From contig NZ_LR134355.1 in NCBI RefSeq assembly GCF_900637205.1, positions 4,030,001 through 4,094,000 on the forward strand: a stretch of 64,000 bases of DNA. The letters are read 5' to 3'. The notes below the pieces were generated by a model that saw nothing but the letters and a program-made list of their open reading frames with translations, ran no database searches and had not been told where the DNA came from. This document shows, one piece after another, positions 50,821 to 59,084 of this stretch. The stretch's first letter is position 1. Every line of letters starts with the position of its first letter. Source of the DNA: Mycolicibacterium chitae (GTDB lineage: Bacteria; Actinomycetota; Actinomycetes; Mycobacteriales; Mycobacteriaceae). The position numbers and the translations under genes were made by a program.

Positions 50821-52761
50821 CTACTCGGCCACCGCGGACGCGCTCACGCGCTGCCGGCCGGCGGTGCTCACGTGGTAGTCGTCCAGGTTGGGATGTCGCG
50901 TCATGGTCCAGTACTGCAGCACCGTCCACGGTGAGTTGGTGACGACGCGACCGGTCGAGTTCCGGTAGTAGCTGTCCACCCCCTCCTGGGCGAACACCAT
51001 CTTGGCGTTGGCCTCGTCGAGGCGGCGGTTGTAGTCGGCGAAGACATCCTCGCGGCAGTCAACCGCGGTGATCCCGTCGGCCACCATCGCGGCGAGCAGC
51101 TCCACGACGTAACGGGCCTGCGCCTCAGCAAGATTGATGTAGCTGCCGCCCGGCGGATTCGTGTTCGGGCCGAACAGGTAGAACAGGTTGGGGTAACCCG
51201 GGGTGGTCAGCCCGAGGTACGCCCGTGCGTCGTCGTCGTGCCACTCGTCGCGCAGGCTGCGCCCGCCGCGTCCGACCACCTCGAGCGGGTACAGGTAGCG
51301 CTGCTGCTGGAACCCGGTGCACAGCACGATGATGTCGAGTTCCGTGCGCACACCGTCGGCGGTGACGATCCCACTCTCCTCGACCCGGTCGATCGGCTCG
51401 GTGACCAGGTCGACGTCACTGCGCACCAACGCGTCGAACCAGCCGTTGTCGAGCAGGATCCGGCGCCCGAAGGGCGGGAAGTCGGGGGTGGTGCGCGCTA
51501 TCAGGTCGGGCCGGCCCGGCAGCTTCTGCTCGAGGTATCCGGTGTAGAACCGCCGGATCGCCTCGCTGTAGCCGTTGACCGAGTTCTTGCTGCGGTCCCA
51601 CTCGGGGTCCACGACCAGGGCGGGGAACATCCCCTCGGTGTAGATCCAGTACAACCGGAACCGGTTCCATTCCCAGTACAGCGGGACGTTCGCCAGCAGC
51701 CAGTTCAGCTTGTCCGAAACCGGCTGGAAGTAAATGTCATTCGGCACGATCCAGTGCGGGGAGCGCTGGAAGATCGCCAGATGTTCGGTGGCCTCGACGG
51801 TCGCCGCGACCACCTGCATCGCGCTGGCGCCGGCGCCGATGACCCCGACGCGGCGCCCGGTGAGGTCCAGCCCCTCCGGCCACGCGGCAGAGTGCACCAC
51901 CTCGCCGGCGAAGGTGTCCAGTCCGGCGATGTCGGGATACTTCGGGCGGTTGTGCAGGCCCACCGCGGTGATCACGGCGCCGGCCGTCACCTCCCGGGTC
52001 TTGCCATCGGCGACGACGGTCAGGCGCCACCGCTGCGCGGCGTCGTCCCAGTGGGCGGCGGTCACGTCGTGACCGAATCGGATCGAGTCGCGGATCCCGA
52101 GTTCGTCCGCGGTGGCGATCATGTAGTCCGCGATCTCGTCGCGCCGGCTGAAGTGCTCAGACCACGGCTTGGTGGCGAACGAGAAGGAGTACAGGCTACT
52201 CGGCACATCCACCCGGGCACCGGGATAGCGGTTCTCCCACCATGTTCCGCCCACCTCGTCGTTCTTCTCGTACACGGTGTAGGCAATCCCGGCGGCCTTG
52301 AGCGCACGGGCCATCACGATGCCCGAGACGCCGGCGCCGATGACGGCGACGTCCAGCCGGTCTTCGTGCTGCACCGGGTCCGGCGTGAACGGCCGCAACC
52401 CGATCTGCTCGGCGATCATCGGCGAATACGCCTCCGAAACCCGCTGCCCCATGGCCGCACTCATCAGGCGGGCGAGCAGGCCATCGTCGGGGTTCGGCAG
52501 TTGCACCGCGGCCCCCGCCGACCAGCGCTGGATCGCCTCGCCGGCGGCCGCGCGGACCTCGCGCTGCTTTTCCTCGGCGAGCCCGCCGGTGGGATCGTCG
52601 ACGAAGCCGACCGGGCGACCGACCCGGAATTCCTCGGAGATCCAGCGCTCGTCGCCGGTCAGCTGCACCAGGATCGGTAGCAGCGTGGGAATACTGGCTT
52701 CCTGCAACGCCTCGCGAAGCACCCCCGCGTCGAAAGCGGACTGGGGCTGGGTGGCCTTCAC
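50821..52761 (-). CDS. Baeyer-Villiger monooxygenase 2 (HAPMO-like, N-terminally extended)
   Basis: 646 aa. An N-terminal helical extension of about 130 residues, as in 4-hydroxyacetophenone monooxygenase, precedes the flavin core. FAD motif GAGVSG at 142-147, fingerprint FAGEVVHSAAWP from 284, second Rossmann motif GAGASA near 310 with the final Gly replaced by Ala. First gene of the operon BVMO2-esterase-BVMO1-SDR-ADH. The extended type favours aryl or long-chain ketones, but this is family-level inference. Confidence 0.9.
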   Translation of the reverse strand: MKATQPQSAFDAGVLREALQEASIPTLLPILVQLTGDERWISEEFRVGRPVGFVDDPTGGLAEEKQREVRAAAGEAIQRWSAGAAVQLPNPDDGLLARLMSAAMGQRVSEAYSPMIAEQIGLRPFTPDPVQHEDRLDVAVIGAGVSGIVMARALKAAGIAYTVYEKNDEVGGTWWENRYPGARVDVPSSLYSFSFATKPWSEHFSRRDEIADYMIATADELGIRDSIRFGHDVTAAHWDDAAQRWRLTVVADGKTREVTAGAVITAVGLHNRPKYPDIAGLDTFAGEVVHSAAWPEGLDLTGRRVGVIGAGASAMQVVAATVEATEHLAIFQRSPHWIVPNDIYFQPVSDKLNWLLANVPLYWEWNRFRLYWIYTEGMFPALVVDPEWDRSKNSVNGYSEAIRRFYTGYLEQKLPGRPDLIARTTPDFPPFGRRILLDNGWFDALVRSDVDLVTEPIDRVEESGIVTADGVRTELDIIVLCTGFQQQRYLYPLEVVGRGGRSLRDEWHDDDARAYLGLTTPGYPNLFYLFGPNTNPPGGSYINLAEAQARYVVELLAAMVADGITAVDCREDVFADYNRRLDEANAKMVFAQEGVDSYYRNSTGRVVTNSPWTVLQYWTMTRHPNLDDYHVSTAGRQRVSASAVAE

Positions 52762-52818
52762 GGTGGATTCCTTTCGTCACGGGCGGCGACACCGGTCGCC
52801 CTCACACATGCCGTCTGG

Positions 52819-52911
52819 CTAGAACAGAACTTAACACCAGAAGGCAGATTCACAAAGGGGTCGGGCTAAATCCGTTATATAAGGGCTTTTCGGATGCTAT
52901 CGCCACCAAAT
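52819..52911 (-). promoter_or_regulatory. BVMO operon promoter region with motif 1 variant and motif 2
   Basis: In the 203-bp gap between BVMO2 and the tandem-TetR stop there is CTAGAACAGAACTTAAC at 52819-52835. It keeps the TAG-N9-TAAC frame of motif 1 and matches 12 of 17 bases. CGGATGCTATCGCCACCAAA at 52891-52910 contains the motif 2 core GATGCTATCG. The gap is A/T-rich and also contains TTATATAAGG. Confidence 0.45.
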
Positions 52912-52964
52912 AAGCGCCATAGAAACGTAAGGATGATTCACGCTGTACTGACAAGCCCGCCGGC

Positions 52965-54161
52965 TCAGCCGAGCACGATGGCTCCGAGGACACTCGCCAG
53001 CGCCGCCCGGGCGGCCGGGGCGGTCCGCAGGCGATCGGTCTGGGTGATGTCGGACGCGACGCCGGTGGCGGTGCGGGCCCGCGCCCGCGCCTCGAACACC
53101 GACATCTTGGGGCGAACCCGCTGCAGCGCCCCCACCCACTCGTCGATGTGGCCGCGATGCGCCAGCAACAGGGTGGCCCGTTGCTGCTCGGGCAGGGCCG
53201 TGAGTTCCTCGTCGAAAATGCGAAACATCCTGCGGTGCGGGCCCATCGCAAGATCGATGTAGTTGCCGATCAGCGCCTCGACCGCGGCCGCGTCGGTCGC
53301 CACGCCGGCCAGCAGATGCGTCGTCACGTAGTTCACACCCTCGATCCCCCGGTCGAGGATCGCGTAGAGCAGGCTGGCCTTGCTGTCGAAGTACTGGTAG
53401 ATGGTCGCGATCGCGGTATCCGAGGCGGCGGCGATGTCCTCGATACTGACCTCGACGAATCCGCGATCGTTGAACAGGGTGGTCGTGGTCTCGATGATGC
53501 GTTCACGTCGTCCGAGCGGCAAGTAATTCGACGGCAACGCCGAATCGTCCCCGCCGCCGGCAGGCAGTGGACATGCCGCGACGGCGGCCGCCATCCGGGT
53601 CAGGACGCTCAGCGCCCGCTGGCGGCCGCCCACCGAATCCACCACGCGGCCGAACCGGTGCGTATGCGCGAAGGTGGACAGCAGCGCCCAGCTGAGCAAG
53701 TCGATCTGGGAGTCGTCCAAATCGCCTCGGACACCGCGCAACACCGTGCCGGTGTGTTGACCGAGCAACCGCGCGCGGCGCCGGAACTCGAGTTGCGCCT
53801 GCGCGTCCAGGCGACGACGCTCCCGACGCCAGAGCATGATCTCGTTGCGGTCGAGCGCCAGCCGAGCAAGATCGCCGACGAACTGGTCGAGCCGCTGCTG
53901 TGGCGTACCGTCGCGATCAGCGGCCCGTTCGGCAACCTCCAGGCACACCGTGATCTGGTCCAGCACCACCCGCGTCAGGAGCTCCTGCTTGCTGCGGAAG
54001 TGCCGGTACAGCGCGGGTCCGCGCAGGCCGACCGCTTGCGCGATGTCGTCCATGCTCACCTGATGGAAGCCGCGCTCCTGGAACAGCGCGCCGGCCGTCT
54101 CGACAATCTGCAGCTTGCGGGGCGAATCGGGCCGTGCCGCGACCGTTGCCGTCTGGGTCAC
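52965..54161 (-). CDS. Tandem-TetR regulator, Mce3R-like (B)
   Basis: 398-aa double TetR: helix-turn-helix 1 at about residues 36-56 (SMDDIAQAVGLRGPALYRHF) and 2 at about 239-259 (SIEDIAAASDTAIATIYQYF). Compared with regulator A at 32453, the two recognition regions differ at only a few positions, and both share the SDITQT/TDITQT line near the C-terminus. GTG 54161 chosen to give the family length. Located upstream of the BVMO operon on the same strand, with motif copies in the gap between. Confidence 0.85.
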   Translation of the reverse strand: MTQTATVAARPDSPRKLQIVETAGALFQERGFHQVSMDDIAQAVGLRGPALYRHFRSKQELLTRVVLDQITVCLEVAERAADRDGTPQQRLDQFVGDLARLALDRNEIMLWRRERRRLDAQAQLEFRRRARLLGQHTGTVLRGVRGDLDDSQIDLLSWALLSTFAHTHRFGRVVDSVGGRQRALSVLTRMAAAVAACPLPAGGGDDSALPSNYLPLGRRERIIETTTTLFNDRGFVEVSIEDIAAASDTAIATIYQYFDSKASLLYAILDRGIEGVNYVTTHLLAGVATDAAAVEALIGNYIDLAMGPHRRMFRIFDEELTALPEQQRATLLLAHRGHIDEWVGALQRVRPKMSVFEARARARTATGVASDITQTDRLRTAPAARAALASVLGAIVLG

Positions 54162-54331
54162 CTGGCCACTGTCCTCACCTCGGATTCGATGCACTGCCGC
54201 GCGCAGGCACCTCGATAGGTTACCGCAGCAGCCACCACAAATAGAAGCCCGAATAACACTCGGCGCCCCTCCGGACTCCCGCACAACCTCGTTCTCTGGC
54301 GCTATATCAGCAGATACATGCCCCAAGCCGG

Positions 54332-54359
54332 TTGACTACACCATCCGGTGAAGTATTCT
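54332..54359 (+). promoter_or_regulatory. Candidate promoter of the APH-type kinase gene
   Basis: TTGACT (54332-54337) and TATTCT (54354-54359) are 16 bp apart, a good housekeeping-type pair, 74 bp before the start at 54433. Confidence 0.4.
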
Positions 54360-54432
54360 TCTGGGTGAAATTGTGAATCGCATCGGGCATCCGACGGGCC
54401 AGCGCAGCCCGCTTTCGAAAGGACGTGGCGAG

Positions 54433-55491
54433 ATGCACGACGGCAGCCCCCAGGAGCAGCACTGGGGTATCGACCTGCACGCCCTGGATCAAGTGGTGTC
54501 CGAAGCGTTGCGGTCCGTCGGTCTGCAGCGAGAACTGCTCGGCGGCGGGCTGTCTCAGACCACCCTCCGCTACACCGGCGACCTGCCGGCGTGGGGCGGT
54601 TCGGTGATTGTGCGTATACCACCCCTACACGGCCCCCTCGAGCCCTACAGCGCAGCGGGCGAGGCCGCGCTGGCCCAATGGCTGGTGCAACAAGGCATTC
54701 CGACGCCACGCGTGATCGCCTCCGCTGCGCATGAGCCCCGCATCGGTCGTGGCTACCTGATCTCCGAGATGATCGACGGCTATGTCGTCGGCGACGGCGC
54801 CCCCGGGCTCGATACCGCGACCAAGGCCGCGATGGCCGAGGCCTACGTGAACCAGCTGGTGTCCCTGCACCGGCTGGCCGACACCCCGCGGCCGCCGGAG
54901 GCCCTCGACTGGGCACCGACCAAGACCGCCGCCGGGGTGGTCGAGCGCTGGACGCGGTCGCTGGCCGAAACCAGCTTGGTGCTGCCCGACTTTCACACCT
55001 TCCTGACCGACTGGCTGGTGCGGAGGATGCCCTCGACAGATGCGGCGCCGACGGTGGTCCATGGCGATTACCGACTGGGCAACGTCATGTGGTCCGATCC
55101 GAACACCATTGCCGCAGTGCTGGACTGGGAGGAGGCCGGGGCCGGAGACCCGTACTTCGACCTGGGCTGGACGCTGATGGGCACCGTGGCGCCCGAGGAC
55201 CTCATGATGGGAGTGCTCCGGCGCGACGAGTTCCTGCGCCAGTACGCGGAGAAGACGGGCACCGCCATCGACGAGGAACGTCTCATCTGGTGGGAGGTCG
55301 CCGCGGGGTGGTCCCGACTGTGCATGGAGGCCAAGGCCATCGCGTTGCTGACGAGTGGTCATTACAGCGACGTGCGCCCGCTGCTGTCGAGCTATATCAA
55401 CCGGCGGCTTTCGATCGTTCTACTGGAGAAGGTCCGTGCCTTCGAGGGCAGCGGCCAGCCCGTCGCGACCATCACCACCGTGACCACCTAG
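54433..55491 (+). CDS. APH-family phosphotransferase (ACAD10/11 kinase-like)
   Basis: 352-aa aminoglycoside-phosphotransferase-fold kinase: catalytic loop VVHGDYRLGN with metal residue in LDWEEAGAGDPYFDLGW. Such proteins are common beside fatty-acid genes in mycobacteria. The animal ACAD10/11 kinase domain phosphorylates 4-hydroxyacids or their CoA esters during breakdown, so a hydroxyacid substrate is more likely here than an antibiotic. ATG 54433 follows GGACGTGGCGAG. 15 bp before a small gene. Confidence 0.82.
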   Translation: MHDGSPQEQHWGIDLHALDQVVSEALRSVGLQRELLGGGLSQTTLRYTGDLPAWGGSVIVRIPPLHGPLEPYSAAGEAALAQWLVQQGIPTPRVIASAAHEPRIGRGYLISEMIDGYVVGDGAPGLDTATKAAMAEAYVNQLVSLHRLADTPRPPEALDWAPTKTAAGVVERWTRSLAETSLVLPDFHTFLTDWLVRRMPSTDAAPTVVHGDYRLGNVMWSDPNTIAAVLDWEEAGAGDPYFDLGWTLMGTVAPEDLMMGVLRRDEFLRQYAEKTGTAIDEERLIWWEVAAGWSRLCMEAKAIALLTSGHYSDVRPLLSSYINRRLSIVLLEKVRAFEGSGQPVATITTVTT

Positions 55492-55506
55492 GAAAGAACA
55501 CGATTC

Positions 55507-55794
55507 ATGGACTACATCAGCATGTCCGACGCGCTGGACACCATCGTGCGCACGCTGGAAACCGATGTGATGGACCGCGTCGAGGATCCCTACGCCCGCG
55601 GACAACTGTGGGCCTCGACCGGGATCCTGGCCAACGTCGCGGTCGAGTTGCGGGCCGGCGCCGATCCGAACCCGGCGCCCTCGACACCGGTCACCCCGGA
55701 CGCCGAGGCGGCCGCAGAACTGCTGGACCGGGTTCGGCGCGACGTTGCCCAACAGGTGTCGCTGCATTACCGGAAGGCCGCCAGCGGGGCCTGA
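55507..55794 (+). CDS. Conserved-looking small protein, unknown
   Basis: 95 aa, mainly helical. It begins MDYISMSDALDTIVRTLETD, with AYARGQLWASTG-like helices, and the second half (DAEAAAELLDRVRRDVAQQV) is amphipathic. It follows the kinase by 15 bp and is preceded by GGAAAGAA, so it is probably co-transcribed and may be an accessory subunit. No family recognised. Confidence 0.65.
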   Translation: MDYISMSDALDTIVRTLETDVMDRVEDPYARGQLWASTGILANVAVELRAGADPNPAPSTPVTPDAEAAAELLDRVRRDVAQQVSLHYRKAASGA

Positions 55795-55815
55795 AAGCGT
55801 CGGGCGCGGCGCGGG

Positions 55816-56802
55816 TTACGCGCGCTGCGCCGCCCGAACCCCCTGCAGGCGGGGAATGTAGTCGTGCCACTGCACCTCGCCGTAGCCGGACCGACCGTTC
55901 CATTCGCAGTCGAACAGGCCCATCACCAGGTAGATGTTCTGGCCACCGTCGATCTCGGCCGAACCCCGGGCGCGGCCGGTGATCTCGTAGTCCGCACCGT
56001 TCTCGTCGACGATCAGGTATCGGAACCCGACGATGCGTAGGCCCTGCCGCTCGTAGCTCACCTTGGCTTCGCGCAGCGCCAGCAGTTGCCCGTCCCGCAG
56101 CAGATACCCGTGCGAGACCGTCGGCTCACTGTCCGGTGTCTCCCCGGTGTGGGCCAGCAGCGTCAACTCCTGGCCGAAGTGCACCATGTCGAAGGTGCCG
56201 ATGGTGTGCCCGACCTCGGCGCGGGGGCTCCAGGAGTGATCGCGCTGCGCCACGCAGTCCACCTCGTGGGTCACGCCGTCGATGGTGACGCTGCCACGCG
56301 CCGTCATCGTCTGATCGATGTGCCCGGAGGGCTCACTGCCCGTCCTGTTCTCCGGTGCGCCGCGGCTCGGGCCGCGATGGAACGCCACGAAACCCTCTGG
56401 GCCGTCCGGGATCTTGGTGACCGCCAGGTCCGCGGGCGCCATCAGGGCCTCGAACTCCAGGTCCGCGGTCATCCGACCGCAGGCCGAGCGGTAGGTCAGG
56501 TCGTAGGCGCGCGGAGCCGAGCGGGCTTTGACCGCCACGCCCGATTCCAGGGCGAAGTCCGAGAGCCGGGCGGCACCGATGGGGCTGTTGTACTGCATGT
56601 CGCACATCTCCATGTCCAGCACGGAATCGCAGAACTGCGAGAACGCATACACTTTCGTCGTCGCGACGCCGGTGTTGAGCCGAAAGCCCATCCAGAAGTG
56701 CAGCCGGATGGAATCGGTGGTCACCGCGGAGAACCAGTGCGTCTCGAGCCAGCGGGTGTCCCGGTAGGAGGGCCTCGCGAAATCAGCGTAACTGCGGCTC
56801 AC
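55816..56802 (-). CDS. Lipocalin-like protein (DUF7064/7065 type)
   Basis: 328 aa, beta-rich, with repeated Trp/His positions (DTRWLETHWFSAV, DHSWSPRAEVGHT, DCEWNGRSGYGEVQWHDYIP). These recall the CrtC/AttH lipocalin-like hydratase fold and the DUF7064/7065 group often found near sterol or lipid genes. GTG 56802 overlaps the acyl-CoA synthetase stop by GTGA, so the two are coupled and probably act on the same substrate. Function unknown. Confidence 0.65.
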   Translation of the reverse strand: MSRSYADFARPSYRDTRWLETHWFSAVTTDSIRLHFWMGFRLNTGVATTKVYAFSQFCDSVLDMEMCDMQYNSPIGAARLSDFALESGVAVKARSAPRAYDLTYRSACGRMTADLEFEALMAPADLAVTKIPDGPEGFVAFHRGPSRGAPENRTGSEPSGHIDQTMTARGSVTIDGVTHEVDCVAQRDHSWSPRAEVGHTIGTFDMVHFGQELTLLAHTGETPDSEPTVSHGYLLRDGQLLALREAKVSYERQGLRIVGFRYLIVDENGADYEITGRARGSAEIDGGQNIYLVMGLFDCEWNGRSGYGEVQWHDYIPRLQGVRAAQRA

Positions 56803-58364
56803 CGCACACTTCCCTTCTGCAGTTCGGTCGTCTGCGGTTGCTCGCGATAGCGCTTGACGAGCTCGTTCTTCATCAGCTTGCCGTTGGTGTTGCGCGGCAA
56901 CATGTCGACGACATCGACGGAGCGCGGGCACTTGAACTTGGCCAGCCGCGACCGGCTGAACTCGATCAGTTCGCGTTCGATCCCCTCGGGGTCGACCCCG
57001 GCGCGCAACTCCACGATCGCCTTCACCGCCTCCCCCATGTCCTCGTCGGGTACGCCGATGACGGCCACGTCGGCGACGGCGGGGTGAGCGGCCAGCACGT
57101 CTTCGACCTCTCGGGGATAGATGTTGACGCCGCCGGCGACGATGGTGAAACCGACCCGGTCGGTGAGGTAGAGGTAGCCGTCCTCGTCGACGTATCCGAT
57201 ATCCCCGTTGGTGCTCATGGTGCCGTCGGCGCTCTGGGCCTCCCGGGTCTTCTCCGGGTCGTTCAGATACTGAAAGTTCGTGGCGCCCTTGATCCAGACG
57301 ACGCCGGGCTCACCGGCGGGCAATCGCGCACCGTCCGGCCCGAGGATGATCAGCTCGCCGACCAACGGTTTGCCCACCGTGCCGGGACGCTGCAGCCATT
57401 CGTGCGAGTCGCAGATGACGCTGCCGTTGGCTTCGGTGGAGCCGTAGTACTCGAACAGGATGGGGCCCAGCCAGTCGATCATGGCGCGCTTCACCGAGGG
57501 CGGGCAGGGCGCCGCGCCGTGTGCGATGGCTTCCAGCGACGATAGGTCGTACTTGTCCCGGATCTCCTGCGGCAGTTGCAGAATGCGGGACAGCATGGTC
57601 GGGACGACGAGGGTGTTGGTCACCTTGTGTTCGTCCACCAGCTGCAGGAAGCGCACGGCGTCGAACTTCTGCATGATCACGCAGGTGCCGCCGCAACGCA
57701 GCGATTCCGCTGTGGCACTTTGGGGCCCGGAGTGATATAGCGGCGCGGGCTGCAGGAACACCATGTCCGGGCGGGTCCGGTACACCTTGGGCACCAACTG
57801 GAAGATCGGCAGCGGGTCGGCGGGATCTAGGTCGAGGCGCGGCCGCAGAACACCTTTGGGCTTTCCGGTCGTGCCCGACGAGTACAGCAACGCCAGACCC
57901 AGCCGCTCGTCGTCGACGGCAACCGTGGGATAGGAATCGACGACCGCCGCGTAGTCCTCGAATCCGTCGAGATCGTCGGGCTTGTCGACCATGAGCCATC
58001 GCTGCACGCCCGCGCAGCGGGCCGGCAACTCCCGCGCGACGTCGAGGACCGCCCGCGTGGTGACGACCACCCGCGCCTCGCTGTCGTTGACGATGTAGGC
58101 CGCCTCGTCCGCGGTGAGGTGGAAGTTGATCAGGGTGTAGTACAGGCCGGTTCGCTCGCCGGCACCCTGAGCGACGACGTTGGCCAGGCAGTTCTCCATC
58201 ATGTACGCCACCCCTTCCCCGGGGCGCAGACCCAGGTCGCGGTAGAAGTGCGCGAGCTGGTTGGCCTTCGCCTCGAAGTCCGCGTAGGTGAGACTCTCGC
58301 CGGTCTCGGCCATCACCAGGGCAACTCGGTCTGGGTACTGCCGGGCTCGGTCACCGGGGTACAT
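56799..58364 (-). CDS. Acyl-CoA synthetase (FadD-like)
   Basis: 521-aa adenylate-forming enzyme. The AMP/P-loop motif is LLYSSGTTGKPKG and YYGSTEANG is the adenylate-binding A5 motif. GDIGYVDEDGYLYLTDR is A7/A8, and the catalytic Lys lies in NTNGKLMK near the end. It activates a carboxylic acid to its CoA ester; the acid may come from the BVMO/esterase steps. Upstream, 58365-58487 carries TAG-N9-TAAC (TAGCTGGAACTATAAC, 58431-58446), a weak form of motif 1. Confidence 0.9.
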   Translation of the reverse strand: MYPGDRARQYPDRVALVMAETGESLTYADFEAKANQLAHFYRDLGLRPGEGVAYMMENCLANVVAQGAGERTGLYYTLINFHLTADEAAYIVNDSEARVVVTTRAVLDVARELPARCAGVQRWLMVDKPDDLDGFEDYAAVVDSYPTVAVDDERLGLALLYSSGTTGKPKGVLRPRLDLDPADPLPIFQLVPKVYRTRPDMVFLQPAPLYHSGPQSATAESLRCGGTCVIMQKFDAVRFLQLVDEHKVTNTLVVPTMLSRILQLPQEIRDKYDLSSLEAIAHGAAPCPPSVKRAMIDWLGPILFEYYGSTEANGSVICDSHEWLQRPGTVGKPLVGELIILGPDGARLPAGEPGVVWIKGATNFQYLNDPEKTREAQSADGTMSTNGDIGYVDEDGYLYLTDRVGFTIVAGGVNIYPREVEDVLAAHPAVADVAVIGVPDEDMGEAVKAIVELRAGVDPEGIERELIEFSRSRLAKFKCPRSVDVVDMLPRNTNGKLMKNELVKRYREQPQTTELQKGSVR

Positions 58365-58487
58365 CGCAACGCCTCCTCAAGCCCGATGCAAATCGCACTT
58401 ACAGTGAATGTCGGCACAGTCCTAGCTGTTTAGCTGGAACTATAACGATAAGCGTGAAGTGCTGTTATATCGGTAGTTATATCCCTG

Positions 58488-58859
58488 TCACTCCCGCTGC
58501 GTCAACAGCCAGCTGATCCCTTCCGGCGCGATGAACCGCCGTTCATCAGCGAGAACCTGCGGCAGGACATCGTCGGCCAGCATCCGCCCCACCATGGCCT
58601 CGGCATCCGCGTAGCGCTCGAAGGTCAACTCCGTGACGGCGGCGAGGTCGGCCACCCGATCGCCGCGCGCCACCGTCAGCCGGTGCACCAACGGGTCTCC
58701 CTCGACGGCGTAATGCCGCCGGTACGCCTTGGGGCGCCCGCCGACGAGTCGGCCGATGAGTTCGATGTGTTTGTTCTCGTAGTAATCGACGAACTCCGCG
58801 CGCGACAGCTCTGGACGCTTGCGGATAAACATGAGGAACGTGACCATGGGTACAGACAT
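58488..58859 (-). CDS. EthD-domain protein
   Basis: 123-aa ferredoxin-like alpha/beta-barrel protein: MVTFLMFIRKRPELSRAEFVDYYENKHI is the EthD signature, with a His in the NKH position. EthD proteins accompany P450 and other oxygenase systems (for example ether breakdown). Start ATG 58859; ATG 58847 is the alternative. Divergent from the OYE gene across a 225-bp region. Confidence 0.85.
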   Translation of the reverse strand: MSVPMVTFLMFIRKRPELSRAEFVDYYENKHIELIGRLVGGRPKAYRRHYAVEGDPLVHRLTVARGDRVADLAAVTELTFERYADAEAMVGRMLADDVLPQVLADERRFIAPEGISWLLTQRE

Positions 58860-59084
58860 GTAGACAGAATAGTGATTCACGCTGACCGCCACCGCCGGAG
58901 CCACAACATCGACCGCATCTGAGCCTCGCAGACGGTACTCGACTGCAATTTCCCTGTTTACACGGACATCGAGCTGCCACGCACCGACCAGAAGCTTCGC
59001 CCAAAAGGATCTGAAAGACCACATCTGGGTGATATCTTGATTCACAGAAGCGGCACGCGTTGCACGGGAAAGGATTTCGCGGGT

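Noticed and set aside
54433..55491. Aminoglycoside resistance gene
   Set aside because: Shares only the APH fold; the surroundings are lipid genes and the sequence pattern is that of the ACAD10/11-like kinase group.
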